Assembly (NCBI RefSeq): GCF_000300515.1
Contig: NZ_AMSI01000010.1
Span: forward strand, 124,001-188,000
Source: Nitratireductor indicus C115
Lineage (GTDB): Bacteria > Pseudomonadota > Alphaproteobacteria > Rhizobiales > Rhizobiaceae
Reading direction: 5' to 3'
Length of the DNA stretch: 64,000 bases
The notes beneath the pieces were generated by a model. That model did not search any database and was not told the origin of the DNA. It worked only from the letters and a program-made list of their open reading frames with translations. The translations under genes were made by a program, and so were the position numbers. This document shows, piece by piece, positions 59,279 to 64,000 of this stretch. The first letter of the stretch is position 1. Every line of letters starts with the position of its first letter.

Positions 59279-60940
59279 ATGAGTAACGATATGAGAAAGC
59301 GCGACCAGTTCGACATTCCCGGAGCGGGCCTTTCCCGCCGCGCCATTCTGCAAGGCATCGCAGCCCTTTCCGCAACACCCTTTATCGCCATGCCCGGCAT
59401 GGCGTTCGCAGCCGGCGAGCCCCGCTATGGCGGCTCCTTCATCGTCGGCTCCGGCAGCGAACCACGGCATCTGAACCTGAACATCACCACGGATTCGAGC
59501 ACCAAGCTGATCTCGAACCCGGTCTTCAGCAAGCTCGTCGGCCTCAAGACGGATTTTACGCCTGTCGCCGACCTCGCGAAGTCGTGGAAGATTTCCGAAG
59601 ACGGTCTCGTCTACACCTTCACCCTGGAGGAAGGCGTGAAATGGCACGACGGCGAACCCTTCAGTGCAGATGACGTGAAATTCACCTTCGAGAAAGTGCT
59701 CTTCGAATACCACAATATCGGCAAGGCGCTTGGTCAGTATGTCGCCTCCATCACCACGCCCGATCCGGCAACCGTGGTCTTCACGCTGAAGTCTCCCAAC
59801 GACGTGTTCCTGACCTTCATCGCCAGCCAGAGCTACATTCAACCCAAGCACCTTTACGACGGCACCGACATCATGACCAATCCGGCAAACACGGCGCCGG
59901 TGGGAACGGGACCGTTCAAATTTTCCGAATGGGCACGTGGCCGCGAGGTCGTGCTGATGCGCAATGAGGATTATTTCCGTAAGGACCGTCCCTATGTGGA
60001 CCGCATCGTTTCCCGCTTCATTCCCGAAGCATCTTCGCGGGTGCGCGCACTGGAGGCTGGAGAAGTCGATTACCTTGCCTATTTCGACCTTCCGCCCTCC
60101 ATGGTCGGCACGCTGCGCGACAATCCGGATATCACCGTGGTCGGCGAAGGGCATAATGCATGGGGATCCATCGTCGAACTCATGATGAATCTCGACAAGG
60201 CGCCTTACAACGATGTGCGCGTGCGCCAGGCGATCACCCACGCCATCGACCGCCAGTTCATCATCGACAAGGCGAATTTCGGCCTCAGCAAGGTGGCCAC
60301 AGGCCCGATCTCCAGCCAGATCGCCTGGGCCTATAATCCCGACACCCGCCAGTATCCCTACGCTCCGGACACCGCCAACAAGCTCCTTGACGAAGCGGGG
60401 CTTGCCAGGGATGGCAACGGCGTCCGCTTCAAGGCGGGTATTGTGGTCACCCGGACGATCGAAGCCAATGTGAAGTCGGCGCAGATCATTGCCGAGCAAC
60501 TAAAGAATGTGGGCATCGATGCGGAGGTGCTCGCGATCGACGATGCCTCCTCCAGCGAAACCGTCTATATCAAGCGCAGTTTCGACATGTATGTCCAAAG
60601 CCTCACCACCGGCCCCGATCCGGCAATGGGCATGCAGCGCCAGTACATCTCGTCCAACATCCGGCCAATTCCCTTTACGAACGGCATCGGCTATCGCAAT
60701 CCGCAGGTCGACGATCTTCTGATGAAGGCTGCCTCGAACCCGGACCGGGTGAAGCGTGCAGAGCTTTACAAGGAGGTTTCCGCCGTCATTTGCGAAGATG
60801 CCGCCCTTGTGTGGTTGTACGAGAACGCTGCATTCTCGGCATTCAATTCCGCCTTCGGAAACCTGCATAGCTGGGCAGCGGAATCGAACTACAATTACGG
60901 CGACGTCTTCTGGAAGGAAGGCGAGGAAAAGCGCGCCTGA
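59279..60940 (+). CDS. Peptide-type ABC importer substrate-binding protein (DppA/OppA)
   Basis: A 553-residue extracytoplasmic binding protein (SBP_bac_5). The leader MMSNDM/RKRDQFDIPGAGLSRRAI... contains Tat-like SRRA and ends near AFAAGE. Then GGSFIVGSGSEPRHLN, TLEEGVKWHDGEPFSADDVKF and APVGTGPFKFSEWARGREVV, the family signature. It pairs with DppB/DppC-like permeases on the other strand and with the fused ATPase at 63006, giving a complete importer split over two divergent branches. Confidence 0.92.
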   Translation: MSNDMRKRDQFDIPGAGLSRRAILQGIAALSATPFIAMPGMAFAAGEPRYGGSFIVGSGSEPRHLNLNITTDSSTKLISNPVFSKLVGLKTDFTPVADLAKSWKISEDGLVYTFTLEEGVKWHDGEPFSADDVKFTFEKVLFEYHNIGKALGQYVASITTPDPATVVFTLKSPNDVFLTFIASQSYIQPKHLYDGTDIMTNPANTAPVGTGPFKFSEWARGREVVLMRNEDYFRKDRPYVDRIVSRFIPEASSRVRALEAGEVDYLAYFDLPPSMVGTLRDNPDITVVGEGHNAWGSIVELMMNLDKAPYNDVRVRQAITHAIDRQFIIDKANFGLSKVATGPISSQIAWAYNPDTRQYPYAPDTANKLLDEAGLARDGNGVRFKAGIVVTRTIEANVKSAQIIAEQLKNVGIDAEVLAIDDASSSETVYIKRSFDMYVQSLTTGPDPAMGMQRQYISSNIRPIPFTNGIGYRNPQVDDLLMKAASNPDRVKRAELYKEVSAVICEDAALVWLYENAAFSAFNSAFGNLHSWAAESNYNYGDVFWKEGEEKRA

Positions 60941-60952
60941 CAAAGTGACCCG

Positions 60953-60982
60953 ACCTTCTCCCGGCACCTGCCGGGAGAAGGT
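60953..60982. repeat. Perfect 14-bp inverted repeat, dispersed-palindrome type
   Basis: ACCTTCTCCCGGCA-CC-TGCCGGGAGAAGGT, 12 bp after the binding protein stop. There is no clear T-tract. Palindromes built on CCTTCTCCC...GGGAGAAGG are widespread repeats in rhizobial genomes, so this may be a REP-like element doubling as a 3' barrier. Confidence 0.55.
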
Positions 60983-61022
60983 GGTCACAGCTGGCCACAG
61001 CCCTCTGGTTGACGCTAGTTCC

Positions 61023-61036
61023 TATACAATATACGA
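61023..61036. promoter_or_regulatory. ATACAAT-type site 4, before the GntR gene
   Basis: TATACAATATACGA. It lies about 90 bp upstream of the GntR start, consistent with autoregulation. Confidence 0.5.
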
Positions 61037-61125
61037 AATTCTGACAAAGAATCGACGATAAGAACCCTGTCGAACCCCGGCAATTTCGCGGTCAGGCGAC
61101 GGCAGTTCAGGGTAGGAGAGCGCAC

Positions 61126-61887
61126 TTGGCGGGCAAGGAAAAAGCGGGACGAAGGCAGCCGGCGGCACGCAGAAGAACCGATGGCAGCAGGACGCGCATC
61201 GTCTCCAAGGAGCCGATTCATGAGCAGATCTTGCCGCATATCCGGCGCGACATCGTACTGAATCGCTGGGCGCCCGACGAACGTCTGCCGGAGATGGAAC
61301 TATGCGAGGAATTCGGTGTCTCCCGCACCCCCCTGCGCGATGTGCTCAAGATTCTCGAGGTCGAGGGGCTCGTCATGCTCGTGCCCCATATCGGGGCCGT
61401 CGTCACCCCGCTCAATCCCCCTGATCTCGCCGAAAAGCTGGAAGCAATGAGCGGGCTCGAGCAGATTTCGGCGATGAAGGTCGCCGAACTGCAACCGCCA
61501 GCCGCGCTTCGCGAGATCAAGCGGGTGCACAAGGCCATGGAAGAAGCGGCCAGAAACGGCCAGACCAGCAAATATTATGCGTTGAACGACGAATTCCATC
61601 GGGCCGTCGTTCTGGGCAGCGGCAATTCGACCATTGCCAAGATGCATGAAACGGTGATGTGGCATGTGAGCCGCGCCCGCAACTACGCCAATGAACGCGA
61701 ACCCCTGAATCAGAGCGCGGCAGAGCACCACGATGCAATCGTCGACGCTTTGGAAAAGGGCGATCCGGAAGGGGCCGCCCGCGCCATGCGCAACCACCTT
61801 GCAGAGGTGATCGCCAATGTGCTCGACCGCGTAACGGCCCCGACTTCGCGTGCAACCGATCAGGAAATGGAAGACACGGCGGCCTGA
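61126..61887 (+). CDS. GntR/FCD regulator of the monooxygenase cluster
   Basis: A 253-residue regulator that starts with TTG, supported by GGTAGGAGAG upstream. Basic N-terminal tail (KAGRRQPAARRRT), winged helix about 28-90 (LPEMELCEEFGVSRTPLRDV, VPHIGAVVTPL), FCD domain with metal-type residues NDEFHRAVV and AEHHDAIVDAL / MRNHLAEV. It sits between the binding protein and reductase genes; five ATACAAT-type sites surround the cluster, making it the obvious local regulator. Confidence 0.88.
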   Translation: MAGKEKAGRRQPAARRRTDGSRTRIVSKEPIHEQILPHIRRDIVLNRWAPDERLPEMELCEEFGVSRTPLRDVLKILEVEGLVMLVPHIGAVVTPLNPPDLAEKLEAMSGLEQISAMKVAELQPPAALREIKRVHKAMEEAARNGQTSKYYALNDEFHRAVVLGSGNSTIAKMHETVMWHVSRARNYANEREPLNQSAAEHHDAIVDALEKGDPEGAARAMRNHLAEVIANVLDRVTAPTSRATDQEMEDTAA

Positions 61888-61950
61888 TGGCCGTCGTGAA
61901 TGCAGGGAACCAATTATCCGGATTGACTGGCATGCCGGTCAAGATAAAAT

Positions 61951-61964
61951 ACAATATACAATAT
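61951..61964. promoter_or_regulatory. ATACAAT-type site 5, before the reductase gene
   Basis: A tandem ACAATAT-ACAATAT in an AT-rich stretch (61944-61967). It lies 46 bp upstream of the reductase start. Confidence 0.5.
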
Positions 61965-62010
61965 TTCCGGTCCTGCTCCTTTAGTTTCAGTGCCTTCAAA
62001 AGGGAACATC

Positions 62011-63009
62011 ATGACCAGACAAGAAAAACCGGAAATCCTCGAACAGGGTGATCCGGCCGAAGATGCCAAAGCTTTCCGCAGGACGCTGGGGCAGTTTGCA
62101 ACCGGCGTCACGGCCATTACCACAGCGACGCCCGACGGCCCCGTAGGGGTTACGGCAAACTCCTTTTCCTCCCTCTCGCTCGATCCTCCCCTCGTGCTTT
62201 GGTCAATCGCCCGAACCTCCCGCAGCTTCGGCGCCTTCAGCGAGGCGGCGCACTTCGCCATCAGCATACTCGGCGAAAACCAGATCGACGTATCGCAGAA
62301 ATTGTCCAGTTCCAGCGACGATAAGTTCAACGGCCTGGAATGGTCGCCCGGCAAGGGCGGCAGCCCGGTCATCGCCGGGGCGCTGGCAACCCTGGAATGC
62401 GCGACGGAAACTGTCCATGACGGTGGCGATCACATCATTCTCGTCGGCCGTGTGCTCCATCATCAGCGCTTTGCAGGCAAGCCCCTTCTGTACGCGCAGG
62501 GCCAATACGGCGTCGTGGACGAGCACCCTGCCTTCAGGACCTTGGCGAACGCGGCAGCACCGGTTGGCGACACGGGACCGGCATTGGCCGAGCAACCCCT
62601 GACCACACTTCTCTATCTTGCTCATCATTATTCCTCCGCAGCGTTCGACCAGCATCGCCGCGAGGAAAACATCTCGCTTGCGCAAAGCCGCATTCTTTCC
62701 GAACTGAGGCGCCGGCCGCATCTTTCCAGGACGGCGTTGATCGGCCGCGTCTACCTCACGGAAGAAAAGGTGAACGAGGCACTGGAGCGCCTTGCCCAGC
62801 GCGCGCACATCGAAACCGACGCGCAAGGGCTGGTTTCGCTGACGGAGTCCGGGCATGCCGTTGCCGCTTCCATCCGGCGAAGGGTCACGGCTTATGAAGC
62901 CGAGCAATTCGCCGGCATACCCGAAGACAAGCTTGCCATTACACGGGATGTGCTGATCCGTTTCATCAACGGTCTTGCCCACCCCAACGAGACGGATCAT
63001 GCGGCATGA
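62011..63009 (+). CDS. Flavin reductase with MarR-like C-terminal domain (NtaB-like)
   Basis: A 332-residue protein. Residues 25-185 are a flavin-reductase-like split barrel (FRRTLGQFATGVTAITTATP, GVTANSFSSLSLDPPLVLWS). Residues about 205-325 form a winged helix of MarR type (ILSELRRRPHLSRTALIGRV, LTEEKVNEALERLAQRAHI). NtaB of nitrilotriacetate monooxygenase has similar length. In p-hydroxyphenylacetate hydroxylase C1 a MarR-like tail senses the substrate and gates flavin reduction; the same could hold here. The ATG at 62011 follows AAAAGGGAAC. The stop overlaps the next ATG by 4 bp. Confidence 0.87.
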   Translation: MTRQEKPEILEQGDPAEDAKAFRRTLGQFATGVTAITTATPDGPVGVTANSFSSLSLDPPLVLWSIARTSRSFGAFSEAAHFAISILGENQIDVSQKLSSSSDDKFNGLEWSPGKGGSPVIAGALATLECATETVHDGGDHIILVGRVLHHQRFAGKPLLYAQGQYGVVDEHPAFRTLANAAAPVGDTGPALAEQPLTTLLYLAHHYSSAAFDQHRREENISLAQSRILSELRRRPHLSRTALIGRVYLTEEKVNEALERLAQRAHIETDAQGLVSLTESGHAVAASIRRRVTAYEAEQFAGIPEDKLAITRDVLIRFINGLAHPNETDHAA

Positions 63010-64000
63010 CGAAGGAAACATCGGCAATGGAACCGCTGCTATCGGTTCGCGATGTCACGATCAATCTTCCGGCGGGTATGGAGCGAAGCTATGCCGTTAA
63101 GGACATATCCTTCGACCTGAAACCCGGAGAGATACTCTGCATCATCGGTGAATCCGGATCGGGCAAATCCGTCACAGCCAACGCAATCATGGGCATTCTC
63201 TCGCCCGCCATCCGCGTCGCCGGCGGCGACATTCATTTCAAGGGCATGAACCTGCTGACTGCCGACAAGCAGACTTTGCGAAATATTCGCGGCCGTGCCA
63301 TCTCGATGATTTTCCAGGATCCGCTGTCCTCGCTCAATCCGGTCATGACCATTGGCGAGCAGATCACCGAAGTGATGGCGGCGCATAATGTGGGCACCCC
63401 CGCAAGCCGCATGGAAAGAACCATCGGGCTTCTTCATGAGGTTGGCCTGCCCGACCCACACCTGATCGTGCACCAGTATCCGTTTCGCCTGTCAGGCGGG
63501 CAACGCCAGCGCGTCATGATCGCCATGGCCCTCGCGCTCGACCCCGACATCCTGATCGCGGACGAGCCGACAACCGCACTCGACGTGACGACCCAGGCTC
63601 AGATTCTCGAACTGATCCGCACCATCCAGCGCCGCAAGAACACCGGCGTGATGTTCATCACCCATGATTTCGGCGTGGTCGCGGAAATCGCCGACCGGGT
63701 TATCGTCATGGAAAAAGGTCATCTGGTCGAACAGGGGCCTGCCGCAAAGGTGCTCAACGCGCCGGAGCACCCCTACACCCGCCGGCTGATTTCAGCCGTC
63801 CCCAAGATGGCGGAGGAAGATCGCAAGAAGGGGGATGAGCCTGTCGTGGTGCTGGAAACCCGCAACCTTTGCAAGGTCTATCACAGCGGTGGTTTCCTGG
63901 CACGCGGGCGCACCGTGCGCGCGGTAAACGATGTCAGCCTGACCGTTCGCAAGGGGCAGACGCTCGGCATTGTGGGCGAGAGCGGATCGGGGAAATCCTC
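63006..64000 (+). CDS. Peptide-type ABC importer ATPase, fused DppD-DppF (partial)
   Basis: At least 331 residues; the frame runs off the window. The first cassette has Walker A GESGSGKS (48-55), LSGGQRQR (162-169), [13 protein letters not shown] and switch FITHDFGV, and ends with the OppD-type tail [14 protein letters not shown] second cassette then starts ([14 protein letters not shown]) and reaches its own Walker [10 protein letters not shown], at the window edge. So both ATPases are one chain. It overlaps the reductase stop by 4 bp and completes the importer with the binding protein and DppBC. Confidence 0.92.
   Translation, partial: MTKETSAMEPLLSVRDVTINLPAGMERSYAVKDISFDLKPGEILCIIGESGSGKSVTANAIMGILSPAIRVAGGDIHFKGMNLLTADKQTLRNIRGRAISMIFQDPLSSLNPVMTIGEQITEVMAAHNVGTPASRMERTIGLLHEVGLPDPHLIVHQYPFRLSGGQRQRVMIAMALALDPDILIADEPTTALDVTTQAQILELIRTIQRRKNTGVMFITHDFGVVAEIADRVIVMEKGHLVEQGPAAKVLNAPEHPYTRRLISAVPKMAEEDRKKGDEPVVVLETRNLCKVYHSGGFLARGRTVRAVNDVSLTVRKGQTLGIVGESGSGKS

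Noticed and set aside
59108-60499. 463-codon minus-strand frame opposite the peptide-binding protein gene
   Set aside because: Antisense shadow of the binding protein gene; no start signal or motif.
1-64000. Mobile elements, tRNA or rRNA genes, CRISPR arrays, toxin-antitoxin pairs
   Set aside because: I looked for transposase and integrase motifs, tRNA-like cloverleaf ends, regularly spaced repeats and small paired genes and found none that hold up. Apart from the palindromic repeats the window looks like stable metabolic chromosome.

Overview
The window reads as chromosomal DNA of a GC-rich alphaproteobacterium of the order Hyphomicrobiales (Rhizobiales), plausibly close to Brucella/Ochrobactrum. 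The reasons are the flgJ/flgN-like flagellar end genes, the density of ABC and tripartite tricarboxylate (TTT) importers with LysR, GntR and FadR regulators, the fused E1 alpha-beta 2-oxoacid dehydrogenase, and a 106-bp palindromic repeat with the size and build of Brucella Bru-RS elements. The genus is inference. I saw no rRNA, tRNA, CRISPR array, transposase, phage gene or replication origin.

Layout. 1-1611: end of a flagellar cluster. 1641-13859 (minus strand): one long catabolic operon holding a CUT2-type sugar ABC importer, a permease fused to an SMP-30/strictosidine-synthase-like propeller, a second diverged propeller protein, two SDR dehydrogenases and E1/E2 of a 2-oxoacid dehydrogenase complex. 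A divergent FadR-type regulator sits at 14075 with a matching operator. 14905-16209: two small envelope proteins. 16429-19246: a polytopic sensor kinase and NarL-type regulator. 19274-20162: two small envelope genes. 20310-21660: an Rrf2 regulator overlapping a thioredoxin-reductase-like flavoprotein. 21777-27888: diaminopropionate ammonia-lyase, an orphan PxpA, a LysR regulator and TTT system 1. 28374-32485: TTT system 2 and its LysR gene. 32512-45212: an acyl-CoA-type catabolic region (CMD-like protein, crotonase, GMC oxidoreductase, TTT system 3, an SDR pair in which one member is a pseudo-enzyme, two hot-dog proteins, LysR, CoA-transferase, 2-hydroxyacid dehydrogenase). 45216-50638: GST, an enolase-superfamily enzyme, and a TauABC/SsuABC-like importer with its own HutC-type regulator. 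50780-52755: an M29 aminopeptidase and a VOC protein. 52790-64000: a divergent cluster with a peptide-type ABC importer, a two-component flavin monooxygenase (NtaA/EmoA-like LLM oxygenase plus NtaB-like reductase), a single-component FAD monooxygenase, an MFS pump and a GntR/FCD regulator. The last ATPase gene runs off the window.

How it works together. Most of the window couples import to oxidation of small organic compounds, each module with a local regulator. The most unusual items are: (1) the permease-propeller fusion inside the sugar operon; (2) the pseudo-SDR/SDR pair next to split hot-dog proteins and a CoA-transferase; (3) the right-end monooxygenase/importer cluster, in which five gene-flanking intergenic regions carry an ATACAAT-type motif that may be the operator of its GntR regulator; and (4) a 15-bp motif shared by the pxpA/LysR promoter region and the region upstream of TTT system 1. 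Substrates cannot be read from sequence alone. Start codons were chosen from Shine-Dalgarno sequences, signal peptides and gene overlaps.
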